Below are positions 42,101 to 50,003 of a DNA stretch of 54,153 nt, piece by piece; position 1 is the stretch's first letter; the number at the start of each line of letters is the position of its first letter. The stretch is from positions 1 through 54,153 of the forward strand of contig JANQID010000104.1 of NCBI GenBank assembly GCA_028282325.1, in the 5' to 3' direction. Both the position numbers and the translations under genes were made by a program. Source of the DNA: Chloroflexaceae bacterium. GTDB taxonomy: Bacteria > Chloroflexota > Chloroflexia > Chloroflexales > Chloroflexaceae. The notes beneath the pieces were generated by a model that was not told the DNA's origin, did no database searches, and saw only the letters and a program-made list of their open reading frames with translations.

Positions 42101-42868
42101 GGTGCTTTCATCCTCCAGAAGTAGCCGCGTGCCAAGACGCGGATGATGCAGCCCATGCCCATAGTAGAGCAGCGCATCGTAGCCCCACTCCCAATCGGGC
42201 GCTGGCGGACGATCAAGATAGCCTTGCTCTAGAGCGTCGTGCAAGCGTTGCTCGGAAACGCGCGGCAATACATCCACGGAGATCTGACCCGATTGCATCA
42301 TCGGCGCGAATCGGTCGAGCAGATCATCGAGTTCGGCCTGTTTCAAGATCGGAGCCAGGTTCCATGCTTCCAGATCATGCGGCGCCGAAATAGCGAGCAA
42401 AATGCGCAGCGGGCGCCGCTCAATCGGTTTGCCTTCCGGCTCAGAGCTTTCGAGATAACGCGAGAGGGCGATGGCGCTATCGGTTGCCAGCGGGCGCGGC
42501 GCAGACATTCCACCGCCGAGAGAGTAGTGCATCAATTCCCAGGGAATGCTGTGAAGCCGGGGATTCTTTCCGTCCAGCCGCAAGCGCAAACGCAGCCCGC
42601 GTTCCCGCGCCGTAGCCGCTGCACGGGCGCGATGAAACGCGTCGGACAGAATGCCGGCGAACAGACGATTGAAAAGCTCCAGGCCGTTTTGAGCGACCGC
42701 GCTTGCATCATCAAGCTGAGGAATATGATACCCTTCAAGACTCATTTGCCCATTGAAGTTGCTGCCATCTTCAAGGGTTAGCTTAACGGCGTATGTCTGG
42801 CGTTCCTGATCAAGTTCAATGATATGAACCAGCAGGTCATCGAGTTCAGAGGTTATCGAGTTTGTCAT
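39173..42868 (-). CDS. CHAT-NACHT-HEAT protein
   Basis: About 1231 residues. Residues 100-380 form a CHAT (caspase-like) domain: SIPWELMHY, then LLYYGHGLHH with catalytic His238 and AVFVACNTALVHGGTP with catalytic Cys289. A NACHT-type NTPase follows, with P-loop IGPPQSGQTTT (458-468) and Walker B YVFLLDGLD (548-556). The P-loop Lys is replaced by Gln465. After the helical part (LILPLIEVFATMAQA region, near 720) the last 430 residues are HEAT-like helical repeats. This layout, protease, switch ATPase, sensor repeats, is that of prokaryotic STAND defence and death proteins; target unknown. It stands alone. TTGACA at 42971 (minus) may be its -35. Confidence 0.85.
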   Translation of the reverse strand: MTNSITSELDDLLVHIIELDQERQTYAVKLTLEDGSNFNGQMSLEGYHIPQLDDASAVAQNGLELFNRLFAGILSDAFHRARAAATARERGLRLRLRLDGKNPRLHSIPWELMHYSLGGGMSAPRPLATDSAIALSRYLESSEPEGKPIERRPLRILLAISAPHDLEAWNLAPILKQAELDDLLDRFAPMMQSGQISVDVLPRVSEQRLHDALEQGYLDRPPAPDWEWGYDALLYYGHGLHHPRLGTRLLLEDESTGEGRLYDDAELVERLRQLNHSPKRLSMAVFVACNTALVHGGTPLDNLAMNLVRAAGVPAVLAMQRLVEIHLARNFTYYLSDELLHNGLIDIAVTTARRRVFQPDTVNWSTPVLYMRNSDGRLFSPNALLEYVKDLLEDQQFARWCDEAFIDLEAVTIPLGQNWRLMVLRPADAPPPNNVRVALRRALLLQHDQGAANIVALIGPPQSGQTTTLQRCVWDLAESVRDDPANNYAIGVYVPLSAYEQQRASGSRLERLIFTVIRERSPALADDVLQLFQTAGNVEYQIHPKARYVFLLDGLDIVPEDLRASASTEIRRLAERLPDQRFVVSCSQNFFPDDLAQDSQVLIVQPLSERQILRYLQQREPGKSAEIFRRIVENRLLDLAAEPALMSHIYDRLSQTQEIEFTRNQILSDVLDHKLSRMKTRYTQGDAARETLLSLAWQLSWSHRDALPLIEVFATMAQARGDRDYNLEELYQALREERLIVDVGQHMVRFAQPMLQSYCTALELYNRSDFNDRLNDIIANCGVSHRMAWWQDTLYALAGMIDDPAPLSPLGLAAISENSGPHTVLLARCLEALSAEAHKRLSEIEAQELIDACALHLRANREPSPMRRQQIATALGRLAYPQAISELKRLLTDKVRFTRNGPRYDYTNVRIAAARGLRTLLAKSRIDIEMVRRARSSNAQPQEKLDERQGPEAPPQLASLQANDGSLLALLQAWADGTSNDLTLLRQVLKNPQTTAPERALAAFALGDLAVSDIDAALLLDIVMRPQPANVPDEDWNDTLWAATDALTLFNADRVAEMLAVLLKRRPKLRDRSVEQITYIAGRVRACDPEVVGWLLDLLIGHADYIIKGKALQSLAWLGKALDTLTLSSIDEPVGLLVKRLCLYLVLWRLDAINLPAPPGPFTFEPAPENDPQSIYLRRKAVEALSWIGNEETVEIIYPQVAGWPLELREEWYVTVSAIRSRPSQMYRYER

Positions 42869-42986
42869 AGGTTCGCAGTTGCGTTGCGATATTCCACGGT
42901 TTGGCTCTGACGATCCCGCATCATTCTGCAATCTTAAGGGATAGAGGGGCTAGTTTCAGTGTACGGCGAATGTCAAGCAATGTAAA

Positions 42987-43012
42987 GACCGTAACTCGTA
43001 CAAGCTACGGTC
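42987..43012. terminator. Hairpin between the hydrolase and CHAT genes
   Basis: GACCGTA and TACGGTC pair over seven bases around a 12-base loop, 35 bases beyond the stop of the minus-strand hydrolase gene. No T-run. The rest of the 178-base gap is the likely promoter region of the CHAT gene. Confidence 0.4.
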
Positions 43013-43046
43013 GTACAAGCCTTATGCATTCAGAAATCTGCACGAA

Positions 43047-43763
43047 CTACGCCAGCTTTGCGACAATTTCAATACCGTTCAGTGCCATATGATGCAGGAA
43101 GAGCATATGATGCAAATCGCCTTCATGGGCCTTGATGCCGAGATCGCGAGCGGTGCAGACCGGTGTATCGAATGTATCAACCGTCGCCGCCGGGACTATC
43201 ACGCGCCGTTGCATATGAAGCGCGTTGGCTTCGAGGCGCAGATGCATCGCCGCATTGTAAACGCACAGATCGGTGCAGTCGCCGATGACGACGAATGTTT
43301 CAAGCTGGGGATAGTCGCGCATCCAGGCAGCCAATTCGGTGCCGATGAAAGCACTCAACGAGTTCTTGCTAATCACCGTCATTTCGCCAGCGAACGGCAA
43401 GTTGCTCAGTTCAACGATAGTCTGACTCTCCGGCGTTCCGGCGATACAATGCGGCGGATAGGACTGAAATTCGGGTGCATCGGGATTGTGCGCGTCTTGG
43501 GCCAACACCAACGCACGTACGCCCAGATCATATGCACGTTGCAGCGCATCGGCGACCGAGGCGGACAACGCGCCTACCCGCGGGCTAGACAACGGACCTT
43601 CTTTGCAGAAACCGTTAATCATATCAATCGAGAAAACCGCTGTTCTTTCCGGCGCCGCCCCTACGAGATCGGACAGTTGCAATTCCGGCAAGTTGTCGTA
43701 CCATTCGTCGAGATAATGGAGAAACGCCCGCGATCGCTCGACTAGACTGAGCCTGTTTGTCAT
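43047..43763 (-). CDS. Nicotinamidase-like isochorismatase-family hydrolase
   Basis: 238 residues. The cysteine hydrolase triad is visible as Asp in FSIDMINGFCKEGPL, Lys in VISKNSLSAFIGT and Cys in VIGDCTDLCVYNAAMHL. Nicotinamidase (nicotinamide to nicotinate) is the best guess because nadE and an NrtR regulator lie directly upstream; the isochorismatase family has other activities, and the metal-binding His set is not clear to me. The ATG at 43763 follows AAAGGAGGTG by 4 bases, and the gene follows nadE by 62 bases. Confidence 0.82.
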   Translation of the reverse strand: MTNRLSLVERSRAFLHYLDEWYDNLPELQLSDLVGAAPERTAVFSIDMINGFCKEGPLSSPRVGALSASVADALQRAYDLGVRALVLAQDAHNPDAPEFQSYPPHCIAGTPESQTIVELSNLPFAGEMTVISKNSLSAFIGTELAAWMRDYPQLETFVVIGDCTDLCVYNAAMHLRLEANALHMQRRVIVPAATVDTFDTPVCTARDLGIKAHEGDLHHMLFLHHMALNGIEIVAKLA

Positions 43764-43825
43764 TGTCACCTCCTTTGGTACAAGATCACTGCGGCGCATA
43801 TCGTTGCGCCACGCATTCGCGCAGA

Positions 43826-45688
43826 TCAAAAATCGAGCGGTCGGAGATAGTACTCGCCAATCGCCGTCGAACTGAGCATTGCCGTGCTTGGCAAATGGCG
43901 CTTCCAATGCGTGCCATCGAGTCGGCGTTTAACCAGGCCGACATCATCCGCCGGAAAACCCAGAGCGATCAGCCGATCAACGCTATAGCCCTGCAACAAG
44001 AAATGGAGAATGCGATCGGCCCTCGGATAGCTGATGCCAATATCGCCCTCATCGGTCTGGCCCACGATCAAATCGGCGCTAGCCGGCTTGTCTACAATGA
44101 CCGACGGCACGCCGACGTGGCGGGCCAGTTGCCAAACTTGCGTTTTGAACAGATCGCCCAGCGGATTAACCGGCGGCGAATCATCGGCATGCCAGGTGTA
44201 ATATCCAAACAGGCGCTCGGTTTTGTTGCCGGTGCCGATGGGCAAATGGCGTAATTTCTGCGAATGGTCGAAGAGGATGATCATCCGCATACGCGCCATA
44301 ATGTTGCCTTTGCGATGCGCGTTCATCTCCGGATCCAGGTTGGCGTAGCTATCGACGGCGGCGCTGATATAGATCGTCGCTGCGCGCATGCCAAGCTGGT
44401 CGATGCATAACTGGGCATGCTCCAGACTCTCGCGGCTGCTGGTGCGATAGGGCAAACGCAGCGCCAGAACATGCTCAGGTCCAAACGCTTCGGCGCAGAG
44501 GAATGCGGTCAATGCAGAGTCAACACCGCCCGACAGCGCCAGAACTACGTCGCGGAAGCCGCGCCGTCGCATCACTTCATCGCGGAGGAACTCGATCAAC
44601 CAGCGCCGCGCCAGTTCCGGGTTCATCTGCAAAATGGCGTCGGATTCCGGATCGAACGCTGTCGCGCTCCATACCGGCAGATGCACCGTACGTCGATCGG
44701 CGGCGGCAGACGACTTAGCCTTACGCTGCACATCTTCCGATCGTGTATGCGCCGCGTCCCAACGAACTACCGTCGGCTCGTGGCGGGCGGCGCGCGCAAT
44801 CTCAGCCTGGATATGCGGCAACATCGTTTGCAAATCGGCCAACAGCGGCGTATCAGCGCGGGCCAGCGGCAAATCATCAAGGTCGAGCGCAGCGCAGATC
44901 AACGCATCATCCCACAGCGGCCCGCTCGCCAGAAGCTCGCCGCGCGGCCCCATCACGAAAGAACCGCCGGCAAAAGCTTTGCCGCCTTCCGAGCCGGTCA
45001 ACTGCGCCAGCACGACAAACACCCCCTGCTCGTCGGCGATTCGGCGCGCCAGGTCCTCCCAGTGCTCAACATTGCCAGGCCGGTCGCCGGAATTGCCCCG
45101 CGCGGGCGAAGCGCTAACCAGAAACACGACCTGTGCGCCGTCGAGTGCGGCGACCAGACCGCTGACATTGTGCCAGGCGTCTTCGCAAATCAGTATCGCC
45201 GCGCGGCCATAGGCGGCGTCGAACGCAGCGATCTGGCGTCCGGCCTCGACAAAACGCGCCTCATCGAAGACGCCGTAGGTCGGCAAAAACACCTTGCGAT
45301 GCACATGGCGAATGGGGCGATAGCCATCTGGATGCGCCGACTGAATTTGAGCTGTTGATCCCAGCGTTGCATAGAGCGCGCTGTTGTAGAAGTGATCGCG
45401 GTAGCGCTCATAGAACCCGACCGCAATATCGAGGCATGGCGCATCGTTCCCGCAGATGTCGAGATATGCTGCATTGAGATCGGCGTAGACCTGACCGGCC
45501 GGACGCGCAACTTCGCGCACGCCGCCCTCCAGAAAATAGCCGTCCAGGATCGTTTCCGGCAGAGCCAGTACATCTGGATAGACTGCCAGCGTCGGAAGCT
45601 GCGCAAAGATATCGCCGATGCGAGCGATGTTCGCGGCGTAATCGCCCTTCCTGGGGCGGATTTGTCCAATCGTTACGTTGACTTGCAT
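43826..45688 (-). CDS. nadE: Glutamine-dependent NAD(+) synthetase
   Basis: 620 residues. N-terminal nitrilase-type glutaminase domain: VLALPETILDGYF with the Glu, RHVHRKVFLPTYGVFDE with the Lys, and ILICEDAWHN with the catalytic Cys. C-terminal synthetase domain with LALSGGVDSALTAFL (ATP pyrophosphatase loop), then TGNKTERLFGYYTWH and PRADRILHFLLQG. It makes NAD from nicotinate adenine dinucleotide, using ammonia from glutamine. ATG at 45688 follows GGAGGAAGG. TATAAT at 45721-45726 (minus) may be a separate -10, with no good -35. Confidence 0.97.
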   Translation of the reverse strand: MQVNVTIGQIRPRKGDYAANIARIGDIFAQLPTLAVYPDVLALPETILDGYFLEGGVREVARPAGQVYADLNAAYLDICGNDAPCLDIAVGFYERYRDHFYNSALYATLGSTAQIQSAHPDGYRPIRHVHRKVFLPTYGVFDEARFVEAGRQIAAFDAAYGRAAILICEDAWHNVSGLVAALDGAQVVFLVSASPARGNSGDRPGNVEHWEDLARRIADEQGVFVVLAQLTGSEGGKAFAGGSFVMGPRGELLASGPLWDDALICAALDLDDLPLARADTPLLADLQTMLPHIQAEIARAARHEPTVVRWDAAHTRSEDVQRKAKSSAAADRRTVHLPVWSATAFDPESDAILQMNPELARRWLIEFLRDEVMRRRGFRDVVLALSGGVDSALTAFLCAEAFGPEHVLALRLPYRTSSRESLEHAQLCIDQLGMRAATIYISAAVDSYANLDPEMNAHRKGNIMARMRMIILFDHSQKLRHLPIGTGNKTERLFGYYTWHADDSPPVNPLGDLFKTQVWQLARHVGVPSVIVDKPASADLIVGQTDEGDIGISYPRADRILHFLLQGYSVDRLIALGFPADDVGLVKRRLDGTHWKRHLPSTAMLSSTAIGEYYLRPLDF

Positions 45689-45773
45689 AGCGCCTTCCTC
45701 CGCGCCAGCGGTGTACGCGTATTATACACGCTAGCAGCATTGCGTTGAGTTGACCTGACACAATAGGGGCAGG

Positions 45774-46502
45774 CTATTCATGCTTCACATCGACTCGATC
45801 TTCGCGCCAACGAAACACAAACTGCTTTTCGTGGTTGCGATCGCCCTTGAAACGCCACAGGTGAGTGGGGCGTCCACGCCCTTCGCGTACGAGCGGCGTC
45901 TTTTCCAGGATGTCAGCTTCCTTAATCTTGCGATAGAAGTTGCCTTTGTCGAGTTTTTCGCCCAGGATCTGCTCATAGATATGCTTCAATTCAAGGATGC
46001 TGAAAACCTCCGGCAGCAATTGAAATGCCAGAGTCGTATACTCTAGCTTGGAGCGCAGACGCGAAATGGCATAGTCCAGAATATGGTCGTGATCGAATGC
46101 CAGCGGCCTCGGCAACTCGCGCACCGGGAACCAGCGCACATCGGTGCTCTCTTCGCTCACGCGCAGGCGTTGCACATCGGCGCGAACCAACGCAATATAA
46201 GCGACGCTGATTACCCGCGTACGCGGATCGCGATCTGGACTGCCAAACGTGAAGAGTTGCTCCAGGTAAACGTCGCGCACGCCGGTTTCTTCTTCGAGTT
46301 CCCGCCGCGCCGCCTGATCGAGCGACTCGTCCATATTGATGAAGCCGCCGGGGATCGCCCAATAACCCTCGAATGGCCAGCGCCGTCGTTTGACTAGCAG
46401 AACATGCAACTCGCGATTCTGAAGAGTAAAAATCACCACATCCACAGTTACGGAAGGGCGATCATAGCGCGTGGGATCATATGTTGCGGCGTTCTCCTCC
46501 AT
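45774..46502 (-). CDS. nrtR: NrtR-type Nudix regulator of NAD metabolism
   Basis: 242 residues. The Nudix box is complete, G53-x5-E59-x7-R67-E68-L-x-E71-E72-x-G74, within GGFINMDESLDQAARRELEE. The C-terminal 90 residues form the winged helix of NrtR (FSILELKHIYEQILGEKLDK, then NFYRKIKEADILEKTP). NrtR represses NAD salvage genes and is released by ADP-ribose. An intact catalytic box leaves open that it also hydrolyses its effector. Beside nadE and the hydrolase, this is its expected place. A matching palindromic operator covers its own start region. ATG follows AGGAG. Confidence 0.9.
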   Translation of the reverse strand: MEENAATYDPTRYDRPSVTVDVVIFTLQNRELHVLLVKRRRWPFEGYWAIPGGFINMDESLDQAARRELEEETGVRDVYLEQLFTFGSPDRDPRTRVISVAYIALVRADVQRLRVSEESTDVRWFPVRELPRPLAFDHDHILDYAISRLRSKLEYTTLAFQLLPEVFSILELKHIYEQILGEKLDKGNFYRKIKEADILEKTPLVREGRGRPTHLWRFKGDRNHEKQFVFRWREDRVDVKHE

Positions 46503-46517
46503 GCAACACTCCTTGGT

Positions 46518-46538
46518 TTAGTGTTATTTGCACACTAA
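46518..46538. promoter_or_regulatory. NrtR operator
   Basis: TTAGTGT, 7-base centre TATTTGC, ACACTAA: a perfect 7-bp inverted repeat, 21 bases long. It agrees with the TTAGTGT/ACACTAA arms I recall for NrtR sites in other bacteria. It covers the predicted transcription start and touches the -10, a position that blocks transcription. Confidence 0.82.
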
Positions 46539-46566
46539 TTATACTGGTCTTATCCATTAGCGTCAA
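46538..46566 (-). promoter_or_regulatory. Promoter of nrtR
   Basis: Minus strand TTGACG (46561-46566), 17-base spacer, TATAAT (46538-46543). The start point would be near 46531, within the operator, 30 bases before the start codon. Confidence 0.82.
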
Positions 46567-46595
46567 GAGATGTCCTTATGCCGGTTATACGCCGT

Positions 46596-46624
46596 TTGAC
46601 GCCTTTCGTCCAATCTGCTACTCT
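46596..46624 (+). promoter_or_regulatory. Promoter of rfbD
   Basis: TTGACG (46596-46601), 17-base spacer, TACTCT (46619-46624), 48 bases before the rfbD ATG. The divergent nrtR promoter lies 30 bases away. Confidence 0.5.
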
Positions 46625-46671
46625 TGACAACAATTTTTAGCAGCCGTAATGAGAACGATTCAACATAACCT

Positions 46672-47508
46672 ATGCGCATTGCTATCACCGGAGCCAACGG
46701 GCAATTAGGCCGGGCGCTATGCGCCACACTCGCTCCCGATCACAATATTGTTCCGCTCGGTCACGATGTGCTGGAGTTGGGCAGTCCCGACGCAGTGCAG
46801 CAGATCGTTGCAACCAACGCCGACTTGGTCATTCACCCAGCGGCCTACACCAATGTAGATGGCTGCGCGCGCGACCCGGAGTATGCTTATCGTATCAACG
46901 GGTTGGGCGCGCAGTATGTAGCCCTGGCTTGCCAGCAACTCGACGCACCGCTCGTGGCGATCAGCACCAACGAGGTCTTTCCCGGCGATGCTTCTCAGCC
47001 GTACATCGAGTATGATCAGGCTCGCCCGATCAACGCCTATGGCTGGTCTAAATGGGCCGGCGAGCAAGCCGTGCGCGAGGTTCTGCGCCGCTTCTACATC
47101 GTACGCGTCGCGTGGTTGTTCGGCGGCGAGCGCAACTTCGTGCGCACGATCCTGCGTTTGGGCGACAACCCGCCCGAAGGCGGCTTGCGGATGGTAGCCG
47201 ACGAAATCGGCAGCCCAACCTATGCCTCTGACGTAGCCGAAGGCGTCGCCAGGCTGATTGAGCAACCGATGTACGGCACGTATCACTTTGTAAACAGCGG
47301 CGTCTGCTCACGCTACAGTTTTGCTCGCGAGATCTTATGCCAATCTGGGTACGAGGATACGCCGCTCACGCCGATCCGGCTTGTCGATTACCGCCGTGAT
47401 AGTACGCCGCCGCCCTATACGCCGCTGGCGAACCACGCCGGTGCCGCGCTGGGTATCACGTTTCGGCCCTGGGAGGAAGCGCTCGCCGCCTATCTGGCCA
47501 CGCTATGA
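46672..47508 (+). CDS. rfbD: dTDP-4-dehydrorhamnose reductase
   Basis: 278 residues. Last step of dTDP-L-rhamnose synthesis. The NAD(P)-binding GANGQLGRAL opens the protein; HPAAYTNVDGCARDPE, STNEVFPGD (usual STDYVFDG) and YGWSKWAGE (Tyr-x3-Lys) follow. Slightly short but complete. The rfbA, B, C genes are not in the window. Its stop overlaps the next start by 4 bases (ATGA). Confidence 0.92.
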   Translation: MRIAITGANGQLGRALCATLAPDHNIVPLGHDVLELGSPDAVQQIVATNADLVIHPAAYTNVDGCARDPEYAYRINGLGAQYVALACQQLDAPLVAISTNEVFPGDASQPYIEYDQARPINAYGWSKWAGEQAVREVLRRFYIVRVAWLFGGERNFVRTILRLGDNPPEGGLRMVADEIGSPTYASDVAEGVARLIEQPMYGTYHFVNSGVCSRYSFAREILCQSGYEDTPLTPIRLVDYRRDSTPPPYTPLANHAGAALGITFRPWEEALAAYLATL

Positions 47509-48416
47509 TCGATATCATCATCCCGAATTACAATGGCGCCGGACTCTTACCGACTTGCCTGGATTCGCTCCGCGCACAGACGCGGCGCGATTTTTGCGTC
47601 ACTGTGGTCGACGATGGCAGCGCCGACAACTCGTTGGGTTTGCTGAACGCCGCCTATCCAGAAATCCGCACGTTGGCGCTCACACCCAATCGGGGTCTGG
47701 CCGCTGCCGTCAATGCGGGGATTCGCGCCACCGATCAGCCAATTGTTGTGCTGCTCAACAACGACACCGAAGCCGATCCACGCTGGCTCGAACATCTCGT
47801 CGGCACGCTTGAGCGCTATCCCGAATACGCATTCGCCGCCAGCAAGCTGATGCTGTTTGACCGTCGTGACCACATTCACTCGGCGGGAGATTTCTACCGT
47901 CCTAACGGCGTCCCTGGCAATCGCGGCGTCTGGGAGCGCGATGATGGCCAGTATGACGCGATGAGCGAGGTGTTTGGCCCATGCGCGGGGGCGGCGGCTT
48001 ATCGACGTGAAGCATTAGCTATGCTCGCCATCAACGATCAGGTTTTCGACGAAGACCTGGTGATGTATTGCGAGGATGTCGATTTGAACCTCCGCGCGCG
48101 CGCCCATAGTTTGCGTACGATCTTCGCGCCCAACGCCATTGTCTACCATCGCCTCAGCGCGACCGGCGGGGGCGAGCTGGCCAGCTACTACTGCGGGCGC
48201 AACTTCGCGCTTGTCTGGGCCAAGAATATGCCAACGCCGGACGTTCGGAAACATTGGCCGCAGCTTCTAGCCGCCCAAATCGGCTTTGCGATCCACTCGC
48301 TCTGGCGCATTCGCGAACCGGCGGCCCGCGCCCGTCTACGCGGTCAGATCGCGGCCCTGCGCAACCTTCCCAAATTCATTCGCAAACGGCGCACCTCTGA
48401 CCATTTGTCGCTCTGA
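47505..48416 (+). CDS. Family 2 glycosyltransferase (rhamnosyl-type)
   Basis: 303 residues, GT-A fold: IIIPNYNGAGLLPTCLDSL, VVDDGSADNS and LLNNDTEADPRWL (the metal-binding DxD equivalent is NDTEAD), with YCEDVDLNLRARAHSL near the end. This layout is close to rhamnosyl- and similar transferases of surface polysaccharides. Translational overlap with rfbD supports use of dTDP-rhamnose (inference). No membrane anchor. Confidence 0.88.
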   Translation: MIDIIIPNYNGAGLLPTCLDSLRAQTRRDFCVTVVDDGSADNSLGLLNAAYPEIRTLALTPNRGLAAAVNAGIRATDQPIVVLLNNDTEADPRWLEHLVGTLERYPEYAFAASKLMLFDRRDHIHSAGDFYRPNGVPGNRGVWERDDGQYDAMSEVFGPCAGAAAYRREALAMLAINDQVFDEDLVMYCEDVDLNLRARAHSLRTIFAPNAIVYHRLSATGGGELASYYCGRNFALVWAKNMPTPDVRKHWPQLLAAQIGFAIHSLWRIREPAARARLRGQIAALRNLPKFIRKRRTSDHLSL

Positions 48417-48461
48417 CATTGCTATTTACATCTTCATTAAACCAAACCGAGGAAGTATCCC

Positions 48462-49250
48462 GTGTCCATTGATCAACCATTGCTTTCAATTGTCATTCCT
48501 GCCTACAATGAGGAGCGCCGTTTGCCGCGAACCCTGGAAGCGATCATCGCGTATATCACCCGGCAGCCGTATGCCGTTGAGGTGCTGGTCGTAGACGATG
48601 GCAGCGATGACAACACCGCCTCCGTCGCTGCGAACTACCCCGGCGTGCAACTCCTTCAGCGCGACCATCGCGGCAAAGGCTTCGCGGTACGTTCCGGAGC
48701 GTTGGCGGCCCGCGGCGACTATGTGCTCTTGTGTGATGCCGACCTGGCAGTGCCGATTGAAGAGTGGGACAAAATCTACCGCCACCTGCGGGAAGGTTCC
48801 GATGTCGTGATTGGATCGCGCGAAGGCATTGGCGCGCTGCGCAAGGATGAACCCTGGTATCGCCATCTGATGGGGCGTGTTTTTAACCTGTTTGTGCGCG
48901 TCGTCGCCGTCGGCGGCATTCAAGATACGCAGTGCGGGTTCAAAGCGATGCCGCACGACATTGCCCAAGATTTGTTCCAACGCGTGCGGATCTACGCCGA
49001 TGATGCGCCTGTCGTCAGCGGCGCCGCCGTCACCGCCTACGATGTCGAGATCCTCTTTCTCGCCCGTCGCCGCGGATATCGCATCGCCGAAGCTCCGGTC
49101 ATCTGGCACTACGGAACTGAGACGAAAGTCGACCCATTGCGTGACTCAATTCGCAATTTGCGCGATGTTCTTCGCGTACGAATAAATGACTGGCGTGGTT
49201 TCTATCGTGAAGCGGCGCCAATTGACACAGGCCGGAAACGCACACGGTAG
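48462..49250 (+). CDS. Family 2 glycosyltransferase (dolichyl-phosphate-glucose-type)
   Basis: 262 residues. SIVIPAYNEERRLPRTLEAI, VVDDGSDDNT, GKGFAVRSGALAARGDYVLL and CDADLAVP with the DAD metal site fit the polyprenyl/dolichyl-phosphate glucosyltransferase group, as does DTQCGFKAM. It probably loads a sugar on a lipid carrier at the inner membrane face. GTG start at 48462 after GAGGAAG. Same direction as the two genes before it. Confidence 0.88.
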   Translation: MSIDQPLLSIVIPAYNEERRLPRTLEAIIAYITRQPYAVEVLVVDDGSDDNTASVAANYPGVQLLQRDHRGKGFAVRSGALAARGDYVLLCDADLAVPIEEWDKIYRHLREGSDVVIGSREGIGALRKDEPWYRHLMGRVFNLFVRVVAVGGIQDTQCGFKAMPHDIAQDLFQRVRIYADDAPVVSGAAVTAYDVEILFLARRRGYRIAEAPVIWHYGTETKVDPLRDSIRNLRDVLRVRINDWRGFYREAAPIDTGRKRTR

Positions 49251-49357
49251 GCATCCCTGCCTTATCAGAAACCGCGTTTTTGCACGCGTTGTCCATACAA
49301 ACCGCCGATATTCCGCGTGTAAAGCAAATCTTCCCCCTTTGCACAGACCTTGTAGCA

Positions 49358-49386
49358 TTGACACAACTACAGTAATGGCGTACAGT
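49358..49386 (+). promoter_or_regulatory. Possible promoter of the receiver-like gene
   Basis: TTGACA (49358-49363), 17-base spacer, TACAGT (49381-49386), 78 bases before the start codon. The rest of the 213-base gap holds nothing recognisable. Confidence 0.5.
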
Positions 49387-49463
49387 AACATTATACGTGC
49401 GTCCATGCACAATGGCGTCTGCCTACCCGTATTGATAGGCATCGCTGCGAGAGTGAGGTTGCC

Positions 49464-49919
49464 GTGCAAATTATTGTGGCAAGCAGTAACCTGTTCCGGC
49501 GAGAGTTATCGTCTTACGTATTGAGCGAGGCAGGTTATACTGTCCACGAAGCGAACGATAGCTCCGCTTTGTTCCGTATGATTAATCGCATCAAACCTGC
49601 TCTCGTCTTGCTGGACACTTGGTTGAACGGAGCGAATGAGCTAGATATAGTCCGGCGGATTCGCCAGAACAGCCTTATTCCGATCCTGGCTTTGATGAGC
49701 GGCAGCGCAATGACATATAAGCGCAACGCCAATCCGGAATTAGGTGATGATTGCATTGCCTGGCCGTATCAAGCCGAAGAATTGCTGATCCACGTTCATA
49801 CGCTTTTGCTCCGCGCGACCCAGATTCGCCCCAACGCTTTAGGCTATGGCGAGATGCTCCATGCCAAGGACGATACTACGGAGAGCGAGCTGTGCTCCGC
49901 TCATACCGAGGTTGGATAA
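49464..49919 (+). CDS. Degenerate response-regulator receiver protein
   Basis: 151 residues, a single receiver-like domain. Asp51 in VLLDTW is at the phosphorylation site. But the acidic pair that binds magnesium is Ser7-Ser8 (IIVASSNLF instead of a VVDDE-like line), and the conserved Lys after beta 5 is Trp100 (IAWPY instead of KPF). It therefore probably does not work by ordinary phosphorylation. No kinase or output domain nearby. The last 30 residues are polar and unstructured-looking. Its role may be as a protein-binding module. Confidence 0.72.
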   Translation: MQIIVASSNLFRRELSSYVLSEAGYTVHEANDSSALFRMINRIKPALVLLDTWLNGANELDIVRRIRQNSLIPILALMSGSAMTYKRNANPELGDDCIAWPYQAEELLIHVHTLLLRATQIRPNALGYGEMLHAKDDTTESELCSAHTEVG

Positions 49920-49964
49920 ATCTCCTGCACGCTGTCCGCACACCTGTATCCGCCTTCTCAATCA

Positions 49965-49993
49965 TTGACCTGCCCCATCGCAATCGCTATAAT
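49965..49993 (+). promoter_or_regulatory. Promoter of the XPB/Ssl2-N-like gene
   Basis: TTGACC (49965-49970), 17-base spacer, TATAAT (49988-49993). The start point should be near 50000-50001, only 3-4 bases before the ATG at 50004, so the mRNA is probably leaderless. Confidence 0.82.
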
Positions 49994-50003
49994 AGCCATT
50001 ACG

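Noticed and set aside
44417-45358. 313-codon plus-strand frame
   Set aside because: Antisense to nadE, where catalytic residues are conserved.
49965-50003. TTG start 13 codons before the XPB/Ssl2-N-like ATG
   Set aside because: The TTG is the first half of the -35 box; translation cannot begin before the transcript.
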